A DNA stretch of 64,000 bases, from positions 62,001-126,000 of the forward strand of contig NC_020449.1 in assembly GCF_000146065.2 (NCBI RefSeq). Reading direction: 5' to 3'. The notes beneath the pieces are model-generated. The model made no database searches. It had not been told where the DNA came from and saw nothing but the letters and a program-made list of their open reading frames with translations. The position numbers and the translations under genes are program-made. This DNA is from Candidatus Cloacimonas acidaminovorans str. Evry. Lineage in GTDB: Bacteria; Cloacimonadota; Cloacimonadia; Cloacimonadales; Cloacimonadaceae. Below are positions 18,146 to 27,398 of the stretch, piece after piece; positions within the stretch are counted from its first letter, which is position 1; each line of letters begins with the position of its first letter.

Positions 18146-18221
18146 TGTGAGAAATGAGGGTTATTAGATGCCCTCAACTAAACAGAGAAACAATAAAGTT
18201 GGAATTGACACCAACTTTTGG
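18146..18221 (+). ncRNA. Two-hairpin repeat element, copy 1
   Basis: TGTGAGAAATGAGGG (loop) CCCTCAA and GTTGG (loop) CCAAC form two stems, 18156-18175 and 18198-18215. A second copy lies at 59496-59570 with 13 differences by my alignment. None of these falls in the 5-bp stem cores. Both copies sit about 135 bp ahead of a start codon on the same strand. It may be a leader RNA, or the end of a mobile element. Confidence 0.5.
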
Positions 18222-18281
18222 AAATCAACTTATGTATTCTATATGAATATGCTTGGGAAAGTGCAAATAGTTAGGTAGAAT

Positions 18282-18719
18282 ATGGATGTAATAGGTTTAG
18301 TTCAATGTGGAGCGCAAAAAAAGGCAACAGCTGCTCCTGCAAAAGATCTGTATAATTCAAGTTTATTTAAAAAATCTAAAAGTTTCGTTGAATCTAAGTG
18401 TGACAAATGGTTCATACTCTCTGCTAAATATGGATTATTGCTTCCGGAACAAGTTGTAGAACCATACAATGAAACTCTAAAATCATACAGCGTTAAAGAA
18501 AGAGCTATATGGGCAGAATCGGTATTTGAAGATATTTCTAAGCACATTAACTCGGGAGATAAAATAATCTTTTTGGCAGGAAACTGCTACAGGCAATTTC
18601 TTATTCCCAAATTACAGGCAATGGGTATTCAGATTGAAGTTCCAATGAAAGGTCTTAGAATTGGAGAACAACTACATTATTTGGATGTTCAGAATCAAAG
18701 AAATAACTATGGAAAATGA
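18282..18719 (+). CDS. DUF6884-like protein
   Basis: 145 residues. It has the pattern VQCGAQKK near the N-terminus, then DKWFILSAKYGLLLPEQVVE and PYNETL, followed by IFLAGNCYRQFLIPKLQ. This looks like the DUF6884 / YaaA-related group, small proteins found in phages and accessory islands and linked to base or nucleotide chemistry; that family call is from pattern memory. The ATG at 18282 has only a weak ribosome site. The stop overlaps the next gene by 11 bp, so the two are translationally linked. The pair lies between short inverted repeats next to a transposase, which points to recent acquisition. Confidence 0.6.
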   Translation: MDVIGLVQCGAQKKATAAPAKDLYNSSLFKKSKSFVESKCDKWFILSAKYGLLLPEQVVEPYNETLKSYSVKERAIWAESVFEDISKHINSGDKIIFLAGNCYRQFLIPKLQAMGIQIEVPMKGLRIGEQLHYLDVQNQRNNYGK

Positions 18720-19455
18720 TATTGATTTACTCTATGAGTATCTACGAATCTTAGAAATAGGATTAAATGGGAAGAGGATCTTGAAACTATGTAATGGTCG
18801 GCAAATATTGCCGAAACAAGGGGTCTATTTTTTCTTTGAACCTGGTGAAATTAGATATAATAAAAACGATTTAAGAATTGTCCGGGTAGGAACACATGGA
18901 GTTAGTATAGGATCGAAATCTACTTTATGGGGCAGATTAAGAGCCCATAAAGGAACATCTAAAGGGTTTGGAAACCATCGCTCCTCAGTATTTAGATTGC
19001 ATATAGGAGCAGCTCTTATGAATAAGTATCCAGAGCTATTCATAGAGACCTGGGGGAAAGGACAGAATGCTAATCAAGAGATAAGAAGTAAGGAAAGTGA
19101 ACTTGAACAAAAGGTATCTGAATATATTGGATCAATGTCTTTCCTTTATTTGTCAATTATTGACGAAGCAACTTCTTCAAGTGATAGAGCTTATATAGAA
19201 AGAAATACAATCGGTTTACTATCTTGTTTAAATGGTAATAAAGATATGCCTTCTACGGGATGGCTCGGTCTGTATAGCAAAAATATAAAGATAAGGGAAT
19301 CTGGATTATGGAACTTAGATTATGTAAAATATCAGTATGATCCTGATTTTCTTGATGTTTTTAAAGAATATGTTTCAATAACTCTGGGTAAAACATCAAA
19401 TCCTGACAAACCTCTTGCACCACCAAACTGGAAGTTCAAGATAAACAATAAATAA
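18709..19455 (+). CDS. GIY-YIG-type nuclease-like protein
   Basis: The start is ATG 18709 (overlapping the previous gene by 11 bp), giving 248 residues. The GIY-YIG fold is suggested by QGVYFFF (G38-Y40), IVRVGTH (about 57-63, in place of YIG), LWGRLRAHKG (R76) and RAYIERNTIGLLS (E164 as the expected metal ligand). HRSSVFRLHIGAAL fits the central helix. Such domains cut one DNA strand or act in repair, restriction or homing. The partner DUF6884-like gene and mobile context suggest a defence, modification or selfish cassette. No signal peptide or membrane segment is visible. The fold is moderately sure; the role is not known. Confidence 0.6.
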   Translation: MENDIDLLYEYLRILEIGLNGKRILKLCNGRQILPKQGVYFFFEPGEIRYNKNDLRIVRVGTHGVSIGSKSTLWGRLRAHKGTSKGFGNHRSSVFRLHIGAALMNKYPELFIETWGKGQNANQEIRSKESELEQKVSEYIGSMSFLYLSIIDEATSSSDRAYIERNTIGLLSCLNGNKDMPSTGWLGLYSKNIKIRESGLWNLDYVKYQYDPDFLDVFKEYVSITLGKTSNPDKPLAPPNWKFKINNK

Positions 19456-19478
19456 TACAAAATTTGGAGAGTAACTAA

Positions 19479-19494
19479 AAAAAGTATCCCCCTT
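19479..19494 (-). repeat. Inverted repeat, right copy, flanking DUF6884/GIY-YIG cassette
   Basis: AAAAAGTATCCCCCTT, inverted relative to 18039-18055. It lies 24 bp after the stop of the GIY-YIG gene. Confidence 0.6.
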
Positions 19495-20262
19495 TTTAAT
19501 AAGCTCAGTTACTAAGGAAGAATTAATATACCGTTTCTACAATTCATCAAGAATTTACATCTGTAAAAAAATCCGAATAAGAAAACCACATAGTTTAGGG
19601 ACATATTCAGCAATTGAGGTGCTGAATTAAAATCGTCTAAAAAACATATAAGCATTAAGTTCGTTGGTAAACTGTATTTTATTTGCAAAGTAAGAATTGG
19701 TTAGCTCAATTTTCCCCTAAATGGTAAAATTTCGGATTGGTATTAAGTATTATCCTAATCTATTTACCTGTTATCAGGTATTTACTGCTTTAGCATAAAT
19801 TGCATATCAATACTATCGGTTACCTTACTTTTAAGTTATGGGTGCTATAGAACCCATAGCAAAGGTGGTCAAGTCCTTTCCGCTCAATACGATAAGAAAG
19901 ACAGATATCTCAATAAACAATCAGATTGAAGGTGAGCTTATCATAATCGCAAGTCATACAATGCTATGCGAAATCCCATTTGAAAAAATCGTGATATCTT
20001 TAGCCCGCAAAAAAAACCGATTGGAAAAAACGGTGATCCAATTTGCAGTTTTTAGTGATCAAATATAGCTACATAGCTAATCGTTTATGTCTGTTACAAT
20101 TTTTGAAATGAAATAATTCTTGACATTATTGACTGTATTCACACACTATCAAAAAATAGTAAGCCATGCTTCCAGACAGACCGTGCTAAGATGCGTAACT
20201 AAACACATTAAAGCAACTTGGCAATAGCGATAAATAATATCTCGTGATAGGAGGATTGGTCG
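19495..20262. other. Non-coding stretch, 770 bp
   Basis: No gene or RNA can be supported. A short frame at 19838-20068 exists, but it has no ribosome site and an unconvincing composition. TTCTTGACATTATTGACTG near 20118 holds two possible -35 boxes without a good -10. Confidence 0.5.
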
Positions 20263-22260
20263 ATGAATAGACAGATCAGCATTATCGTATACATATTTTT
20301 ACTGTTGGCTGTTTTGCCAGTATGGGCTCAGGAACTTACAGGTTTCGATGTCCAGAGGGTAAACCGACGTTATGAGATTACCTACAGAATTGATAACTTT
20401 TCCTGGGGTGATCGTTTCGATGTATTCTTTTTTGCCAGACCTGATGAAAATTCCGCTTGGTTCAAACTAAGGGCATTGGTGGGCCAATATCGCAATGTGG
20501 AGAGTAGTAATTCGTATAAAGTGCTCTGGGAACCGATTCTTGATCTGAAGGAGAATCGTAGCTACCAATTACGCCTTTTCGCAGTAAATCACAGATATCT
20601 GGGCTGGGATTATGACTACAACAAAATTAATGAAATAGGCCTGGCTTACCCTATAAGCAATCTTCAAGGTGTATCTTATCTCATCAACGGAGCAGAACTG
20701 AACTCATCGGTTCCGGTCGCGTTACCGGTTGGTAGCTATGAATTTAGCATTACCAAAGACGAAGTGATTCGTGGTTATAGCGAGGTTGATGTTCTGCCCT
20801 TCCGTTATATAGAACCGGAATTGGAATTCCAGGACGGCACCATCACTCTTACCTGCTCCGAGCCAGGTAGCACAATTAAGATAGACGGTAAGAGCCAGAC
20901 CCCGGTGGAAAACATGAATATCCCTATCGGTATTCACCAGATCGAAGTGATTCCTCCAGCGGACGTGAAAGCCCTGGGAATTAAAAGCTTTACCGAGACC
21001 ATCCACATTGATCCATTCGAGAATGTCGTTCGCGAATTCAGTTTCCCTTATGGTAAACTCAGTCTCACCAGCAATGAAGAAAATACTGAGTATTGGATAA
21101 ATGAAACCCGTTATTCCAAAATCCATGACTTGAAGCTTAATCCGGGAACCTACATTGTTACTGCTAAAATTAATCCTACAGCTAACCCAGGTTACCAACT
21201 GGAAGAGACGTTCATCATTGTTCCAGGATCCGATATCAAGCATAATTTCGAGTTCAAATACGGCTTTATCACATTTAACGATAGATTTGAGACGAGTTCT
21301 TATCAGATAGACGATAACAGATATTTGACTACACCTAAAGATGTTAAGTTATTAATTGGTGATCACAATTACTATGTGTTCCCTCCTTCTCCCTACAAAA
21401 ATCTGAGCGGTAGCTTTCATCTGGAAGAGGGCGACCACTATTCTAAAACGCTCATATTTGTTAAAGATCCTGATCTGGTTCGACAGGATCAGCGTCAAAG
21501 ATTTTTCCGCACCACTCAGGTTCTTTTATCCCATATAGAAGTTGTGCAAATTTTCCGCATCGGTAAAGCTGATGACAGCGAAGATACAGCATCTTCAAAT
21601 GACTACCAATCATTGGCCACTGGCTTATCCATCAACGGTATGTTTGCACACTCAATGCATTACAAGGATGATGTTGCCCAGTCCCATTTGATCAAGTATC
21701 CCACTACATACTGGGGCTTGGGCTTACTGGATAACTTTACTGCAGCCATAGCTCAAGACAATAGCAAACCGGTTCTCTGTTATGACTGGGTAGCTGGTGT
21801 GTTTGGCGTGAATATGCTTAATGATCGAGGAACAATATTCGGTAATTGGGAAATAAAAGCTACCTATGGTGGTCAGACACTTATTCACCCCAGCATGAAA
21901 GTAAACGGAGTAGAATATAAATATGTGCGCAAGTTTCGCGAAGAAAAATCCGAGGACGCCTCGGAAACCGACAAGCCAGATCGCTATATAAGCACATACT
22001 CTCTAGGTCAAGTTGCCATGGAGTCGAACTTGAGTATAGGTATCTCCAGCGGTAAAGCTGGATATCTGTATCTCTTCGGAGGAGCAAGATACCAAGGGGA
22101 CTTCGGTGGAGGATGGTATCGTAGTGATGATATACATAACTGGGACACATTTGTAAGTGATAAACCCTCCGAGGTGTTCCTGCCAGAATTGCCTAAACGA
22201 AATGTAATCTACGATAGATTAACCTTCAAATTTGGCATCGGAATCAGATTGCCAATTTAG
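20263..22260 (+). CDS. Exported PEGA-like / beta-barrel-ending protein
   Basis: 665 residues, start ATG 20263 behind AGGAGG. Signal peptide ends ...LPVWA-QEL. Several Ig-like segments follow; one (PGSTIKIDGKSQTPVENMNI, then PIGIHQIEVIPP) fits a PEGA-type cell-surface repeat, and related repeats occur at about 270-310 and 345-375. The last about 250 residues alternate polar and hydrophobic positions with many Gly/Tyr (YLYLFGGARYQGDFGGGW, FKFGIGIRLPI), as in an outer-membrane barrel. It ends 34 bp before the PorE-like gene and shares its richer G+C codon use, so the two probably work together in the envelope. I do not recognise a named family for the whole protein. Confidence 0.65.
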   Translation: MNRQISIIVYIFLLLAVLPVWAQELTGFDVQRVNRRYEITYRIDNFSWGDRFDVFFFARPDENSAWFKLRALVGQYRNVESSNSYKVLWEPILDLKENRSYQLRLFAVNHRYLGWDYDYNKINEIGLAYPISNLQGVSYLINGAELNSSVPVALPVGSYEFSITKDEVIRGYSEVDVLPFRYIEPELEFQDGTITLTCSEPGSTIKIDGKSQTPVENMNIPIGIHQIEVIPPADVKALGIKSFTETIHIDPFENVVREFSFPYGKLSLTSNEENTEYWINETRYSKIHDLKLNPGTYIVTAKINPTANPGYQLEETFIIVPGSDIKHNFEFKYGFITFNDRFETSSYQIDDNRYLTTPKDVKLLIGDHNYYVFPPSPYKNLSGSFHLEEGDHYSKTLIFVKDPDLVRQDQRQRFFRTTQVLLSHIEVVQIFRIGKADDSEDTASSNDYQSLATGLSINGMFAHSMHYKDDVAQSHLIKYPTTYWGLGLLDNFTAAIAQDNSKPVLCYDWVAGVFGVNMLNDRGTIFGNWEIKATYGGQTLIHPSMKVNGVEYKYVRKFREEKSEDASETDKPDRYISTYSLGQVAMESNLSIGISSGKAGYLYLFGGARYQGDFGGGWYRSDDIHNWDTFVSDKPSEVFLPELPKRNVIYDRLTFKFGIGIRLPI

Positions 22261-22294
22261 TATGACTGTTTGACAAAGATGAATGGGAGAACCA

Positions 22295-24628
22295 ATGAAA
22301 AATATTAAAACTCAGATATATATAAGCATCTTATGCCTTTTGCTGACTGGAAGCCTGTTTTGCGCCAGCGTCAACGAAATCAGTTTCAATGTCCGCCAAT
22401 TGCGTGAGTTTCTCACCTACACTCCGGATCTGGATGGCCAGATTCTCAGTGCTGCTGACAGTCTTGTTATCCAAAACCGTAAAGCTGAAATCCAGCAGGA
22501 GATCAATGCTCTGCTGGCTTCCAGCCGCGAGCGCTACACTGTGGAGGATATCACAGTGCTGGGCTATCTTCAAGACCAAGGCGTGCTCTCTATTGAAAAC
22601 CGGGAGTTCAAACGCAATATGAAGATCCGGATGTCGCAGGAGGAGGCAGAAGTCGTGACCAGCCACCCCGGTAACTTCTATCTGGAAGCTTTGCGAGAAC
22701 TGGATCAAAACCTGAGTTGGGTCTATTACAACTGGACCCTCAAGGGCTACAACACCATATATTATGAAGAGGAAGAAGAGATCAACAACATCCCCGAAAT
22801 TGAGTTGGTCTCCATCAACCCGGAAACAATGTTCGACATCTCCTACCAGCTATATAAACAGAATCAAACCGCCAAAACTGCCCTGGAAAACTACCAGGAT
22901 GGTGATTACAGAGTTTCGCTGAACCAATTTCTGGCTGAAGTACGCACCGGAGACATGCCTGCCACTCATTATTTCTGGATTGCTATGAACTATCTGGAAC
23001 TGGGGGAGATCAGCAATGCCAAGTATTATTTAGAACAATATCTTCAAACCTTTGACCCGAATTATGTGACCATAGCACAGCACTACCTGGATTTGATCGC
23101 GGAGCAAGAGAATGTCTTTCGCCGGGTTCAGGTCAATGAGAATCCAATCTACCTCTCCAGTGACGAGGGAGAATCCCATTTTACCGTCAGTCCCGATGGA
23201 ACCTATCTATATTTCTGTTCCGGACGTCCAGCCGCTTTTGCGAAAACCAATATCTGGAGAGCAGAGCGTTTGAACAATTCCTGGGCTTATCCAGAGCTCG
23301 TGGAAGCTCTCAGTACAAATAGCGACGAAGCGCTTTGTTCATTCTCCTCCAATGGTATGCGTGCCTACTTGATGGGAAAATATGAGCAAGGCAGGCAGGA
23401 CTATGATATCTACACCAGTGATGATAAAAACGGTTGGACCAGTCCCGTTCGTCTGACCGCAGTCAACAGCGACCAGCAGGAAATTGATCCCTATGTCTAT
23501 CAGGACCGCTTGATGCTATTCAGTTCAAACCGTCCAGGCGGCTTTGGAGGTTATGACATCTATCTAAGTATCTACAACGACGGCAGTTGGCAGCGCCCAT
23601 TCAACCTGGGGGCTAATGTCAACACCGCAGGTGATGAAATTGCTCCCTTCCTGGATTGGGATGGCAAGACCATTTTCTTTTCCAGCAACGGCTATCGCGG
23701 TTTTGGAGGATATGACATTTACAAGGCAGTGGTACTGGATGGAGAAGCAAAGACCTGGTCCCGGGCCGAAAATGTTGGAGCTCCGGTCAATTCTGCTTAC
23801 AACGACAGAGCTTTCTATCACCTGCGCAATTCCAATGAAGCCATTTTGCTTTCAGACCGTGCCCGGAGAGGCGTTTTAGGTATACACCCTCTCAGCCTTG
23901 AATACGCACCCCGATCCTACTTTATCAAGGACAGCGATGGTCAGGTCAAACGTGTGCAGGATAAGGACAACACCTCACCACTCAGCGGATTGCTTACCCA
24001 AGAGGTGGAAGAGGAGTATCTGGAGATTTGGGGAACTGTGCTCAATGATAAAAATGTTCCAGTGCAGGCGGAATTGCGTTTCAGTTACGACCGGGACGGA
24101 ATTCATTATCACGATCTGGCAAGACCGGACGAGCAGGGAAACTATTCCATATATTTGCCAGTCAGCAAGGAGTATATCCTTGATACCAATCCCAGCGGTT
24201 ACTCTATGTATTCCACCAGAATCAAACCGCCTAGTCAAAGCAGCCGAGTTCGTCAAGATCTGCGATTGGAACCTCTGGATCTAGATAAAGTATTCGTGTT
24301 CAGCAATATCCAATTTGACTATGACAGTGCTGTCCTGAAGGCAGAATCATATCCGATTCTCAATGAGATTGCCCTCACGCTTCTGAACAACCCCACAATT
24401 CGGGTCGAAATTTCCGGCCACACTTGCGAGAACCAAGGTGGAGAGAAGTATAACACCACATTGTCTGAAAACCGTGCTGCCGCTGTATTAAGTTACCTGA
24501 AGGGAAAGGGCGTTAACGCAAACAGGATGATCTCGGTTGGTTATGGTCTCAGTCGTCCCCTGAACAACAATCTCTCCGAAGAAGACAAAGCCCTGAACCG
24601 ACGAGTGGAAGTCAAGATCATCAAATAA
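22295..24628 (+). CDS. PorE-like TPR / PD40 propeller / CRD / OmpA-family protein
   Basis: The start is ATG 22295, four bases after GGGAGA; a GTG-free upstream ATG at 22283 lacks a ribosome site. About 777 residues. The signal peptide ends at ...GSLFCA. A TPR-like region (about 195-260, NYLELGEISNAKYYLEQYLQ) precedes WD40/PD40 blades with repeated SSNRPGGFGGYDIY and SSNGYRGFGGYDIYKA. A carboxypeptidase-regulatory-like beta domain lies near 575-650. The C-terminus is an OmpA peptidoglycan-binding domain (FDYDSAVL, ISGHTCENQGGEKYN, LSENRAAAVLSYL, NRRVEV). This order is that of PorE, the peptidoglycan-linked component of the type IX secretion system. Codon use is clearly richer in G+C than the surrounding genes. 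A general OmpA-like stress or motility lipoprotein is the alternative. Confidence 0.8.
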   Translation: MKNIKTQIYISILCLLLTGSLFCASVNEISFNVRQLREFLTYTPDLDGQILSAADSLVIQNRKAEIQQEINALLASSRERYTVEDITVLGYLQDQGVLSIENREFKRNMKIRMSQEEAEVVTSHPGNFYLEALRELDQNLSWVYYNWTLKGYNTIYYEEEEEINNIPEIELVSINPETMFDISYQLYKQNQTAKTALENYQDGDYRVSLNQFLAEVRTGDMPATHYFWIAMNYLELGEISNAKYYLEQYLQTFDPNYVTIAQHYLDLIAEQENVFRRVQVNENPIYLSSDEGESHFTVSPDGTYLYFCSGRPAAFAKTNIWRAERLNNSWAYPELVEALSTNSDEALCSFSSNGMRAYLMGKYEQGRQDYDIYTSDDKNGWTSPVRLTAVNSDQQEIDPYVYQDRLMLFSSNRPGGFGGYDIYLSIYNDGSWQRPFNLGANVNTAGDEIAPFLDWDGKTIFFSSNGYRGFGGYDIYKAVVLDGEAKTWSRAENVGAPVNSAYNDRAFYHLRNSNEAILLSDRARRGVLGIHPLSLEYAPRSYFIKDSDGQVKRVQDKDNTSPLSGLLTQEVEEEYLEIWGTVLNDKNVPVQAELRFSYDRDGIHYHDLARPDEQGNYSIYLPVSKEYILDTNPSGYSMYSTRIKPPSQSSRVRQDLRLEPLDLDKVFVFSNIQFDYDSAVLKAESYPILNEIALTLLNNPTIRVEISGHTCENQGGEKYNTTLSENRAAAVLSYLKGKGVNANRMISVGYGLSRPLNNNLSEEDKALNRRVEVKIIK

Positions 24629-24863
24629 GCTGGATTTGCTGCTCTAAATCCTGAGTTTCACCCAGGCGTTTGATTACTATCCTCCTAAGGATTTCGTCCG
24701 GGAGCAAGTCAATATAGCGTTTTTAGACCATAACCTTTACCAAGTCGTTTGGTCTTATTACAGGTTCAATTTCAAATAGAGTGGGTGAGCACAAAAAAAG
24801 AGCTGAAAGGATTAGTACATTTTTTAGACCTTATTTCTAAACCATCACCTAAAGGAGCACTTT

Positions 24864-25262
24864 ATGACCAGTCCTCTCGGAAACCAAATTTGTGAAGTGT
24901 TACTGAACTTGCAAGGATATTGTGCAACCAATCTAACCGAAGAAGAGTATCAAGGCACCAAGGAAGTGCATATACCCATTAAAAGCACCAGGCAGAATAT
25001 GTGCCCGAAGTGTTATAAACCATTGCCCATATATGATACTAAAATAAGGCACATAGGGCATGCTTTAATATCTTGTCGTTCAGTGGTATTGGCCGTAACC
25101 CTCAGGCGAACTCAGTGTCCTGTATGTGGCGTCAATACTGAATATCAGGCATTTTGCCAGTTGATAAAAGCAATTAACCCAGCACAAATAATCAGGCAAA
25201 AAGCCATAAATCAGAACCTATGGGGGATTGTGACTTGTTTCGCCAAACAAAATATTGTTTGA
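24864..25262 (+). pseudogene. ISL3-like transposase, N-terminal zinc-ribbon stub
   Basis: 132 residues from ATG 24864 behind AAGGAGC. Two CxxC pairs (MCPKCYKPL and QCPVCGVN) flank IRHIGHALISCRSVVLAVTL. This is the layout of the N-terminal zinc-binding region of ISL3-family transposases. The DDE catalytic domain is absent; the frame stops at TGA and nothing similar follows. It is a truncated relic with an intact 5' end. Confidence 0.55.
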
Positions 25263-25332
25263 CAAGATTTTTATTGAAATAAACTTAATTTGTTTGAGAG
25301 GATAGAGATAGAAATAGGAAGTAAAAGAACCA

Positions 25333-25361
25333 TTGACAGAAAACATAAGTTATGACATAAT
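25333..25361 (+). promoter_or_regulatory. Sigma70-type promoter
   Basis: TTGACA at 25333-25338 and CATAAT at 25356-25361 are separated by exactly 17 bp. They lie 45 bp ahead of the strong ribosome site and ATG 25406 of the secreted propeller protein. Confidence 0.65.
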
Positions 25362-25405
25362 AAGATGATAAGGACTTTAAAAATAAAAATATAAGGAGGT
25401 GGACA

Positions 25406-26800
25406 ATGAAACGGAGCCACTATCTTTTTATAACTATCTGGCTAATGGCTATGGCTGCCCTATTGGGAGCTCAAGAAACGCCACAAATAGTAGATGTTGA
25501 TCAATTACCCTTTAGTGTCGGTGATGTCTCCGATGCCGTAGTGATGGGCAACTTCTGCTATATAAATACTTGCCTGCCATTTTACCTAGTAAAGATAGAC
25601 CTCTTAACTAAAGAGGTAATCTGGCAACAACCCAATTCTTATACTGGGAGTCCTGGATATAGTTTAGTCAAGACCCCTGATGGAAATTTGTGCTATAGCG
25701 ACGGATCAGAAATTGTTAAGATAACACCCAATGGCGATATATGCTGGTCTCGTGACTTAAGTTCTTATAGTAGTTGCATTTCCATATCTAATACGAGCAA
25801 TAATTTTTTAACATGTTATGGTAATTATAGCAATTTAATTCTGTTAAACTATGAAAACGGCGCTATCCTAGGAAACTGGGCTATTCCGACAGGAGGAAAT
25901 CACTACTCTTATCATTTTGCTATAGCTAGTTCTGATTCTATCTTTTACTGTTTTGACAATACTAGTCATGGCACAACTTCTAATACCGCTATTAAACTAA
26001 CCAAGGTCCAGATTAATACTGCGGCAGAAGTTATCTGGAGTTTTGAGGTGCCAGATTTATTACAGCCCGTAGGTTTAGTAGATGATAACATCATCTACTT
26101 TGGCGGCCAACAATTAGATCCCTGGACAAATACTCTCCTGTATAAAATTGAGGATATGGGAGACAATTACCAACTGGTATCTACCACTGACATAGCTGGA
26201 CCGGACACTACCGCCCATGTCCATCACCTTCTACTTAATAACCATGAGCTATTGCTTTCCTGTCTTATTGTTTTAGGAGATGACCCTAATGGACAAGATG
26301 GCAGTGCTTTATCAATGTTCTGCTATAACCAGAATATGAACCTGGTCTGGCAAATCTCTCAAAATATCCTGCCATTTTTTGTCACCCAGGCCGTAGCTTT
26401 ATCTGATGATGCCGCTAAACTCTATGCTATTTCTATCTATCGGCAAACTTATAGTGGTCCAGATACCAACTGGCTCACTGAAATTAGTTTGCCAACCCCG
26501 GTCACGGATCCAGTCCTTACTCCTAATATTAATGATGTCTGCTATCCTAATCCCTTTAGAAATAGCACCACCATTAAATTTGAGATGAATAGCCCTGCCA
26601 GCACCAGCATTGCGGTATATAACATTAAAGGACAAGTGGTTCGCCATTTAGTGCAGTCCTAAAAATTTAGTCCTGGAGAACAAACTATTCTCTGGGATGG
26701 TCAAGATGACCGCGGGCGGACAGTGCCAGCAGGAATCTATTTTTATAAGATTAACAGTGGAGGGTATTGCTCCAGTAAGAAAATGGTCTTAATAAAATAA
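25406..26800 (+). pseudogene. Secreted beta-propeller-like protein; stop codon inside sorting domain
   Basis: The start is ATG 25406 behind AAGGAGGTGG, with a signal peptide ending LLGAQ-ET. The body (about 25-370) resembles a propeller of repeated blades (VVMGNFCYINTCLPFYLVKI, KTPDGNLCYSDGSEIVKITP). The sorting domain starts CYPNPFRNSTTIKFEM and continues YNIKGQVVRHLVQS. It is then cut by TAA at 26660-26662. In the same frame the missing part follows directly: KFSPGEQTILWDGQDDRGR, AGIYFYKINSG and final KKMVLIK to TAA 26800. A single CAA-to-TAA change would explain it. Without the domain the 418-residue product should not be sorted by the Por system. Confidence 0.8.
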
Positions 26801-26857
26801 AACAAAAACCGGAATCAAAATATTAGATTTAGATTGGGAGTTCTATCTTTCTTCTTA

Positions 26858-27262
26858 CGAGGGGCTTACGCCACCATCGCTATCGTTGTGTCGCCCTTTG
26901 GGCTTTTAAGGAATCTCAACCATATAAACTCTCTAAACCTTCTCAACCCTCTAAACTTTCTCAACCCTTTTTTCCGAGGGGCTTACGCCACCATCGCTAT
27001 CATTGTGTCGCCCTTTGGGCTTTGAAGGAATCTCAACCATATAAACTCTCTAAACCTTCTCAACCCTCTAAACTTTCTCAACCCTTTTTCCCGAGGGGCT
27101 TACGCCACCATCGCTATCGTTGTGTCGCCCTTTGGGCTTATTGGCAGAGGGCAAAGGGCAGAGAGCAAAGGGAATCTCAACCATATAAACCCTCTAAACT
27201 TTCTCAACCTTCTCAACCCCATTTTCCGAACCCATCGCTATCATTGTGTCGCCCTAAAGGGT
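26858..27262 (+). repeat. 117-bp tandem repeat (about 3 copies) of the dispersed GGGGCTTACGCC element
   Basis: CGAGGGGCTTACGCCACCAT starts at 26858, 26975 and 27092, exactly 117 bp apart. Each unit has the ~50-bp dispersed element (ending TCGCCCTTTGGGCTT) followed by TCTCAACC/CTCTAAAC short repeats. A fourth, shortened copy begins near 27232. It is not a CRISPR, because the inter-repeat segments are near-identical. The rest of 26801-27398 is non-coding. Confidence 0.85.
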
Positions 27263-27398
27263 TTTCAGAGAGTAAAAAGACATCAGCAACTTATACTACC
27301 TATTATAAAAACAGGAGTGGATATGGTCAACCAACAATTTCCTTGACATAGTGTTTGCCTGAAAAAATGAATAATTATTGTAAGAAGAGGTGAGAATA

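Noticed and set aside
19838-20068. 76-residue frame
   Set aside because: No ribosome site, no recognisable motif, and low-quality composition in a non-coding stretch.
26858-27208. CRISPR-like periodicity
   Set aside because: The period is 117 bp and the segments between repeats are near-identical, not unique spacers; no cas genes.
26834-27351. Open frames across the tandem repeat encoding repeated RGAYATIAIIVSPFGL-like peptides
   Set aside because: They are translations of the dispersed DNA repeat and occur wherever the repeat does; there is no ribosome site or conserved start.
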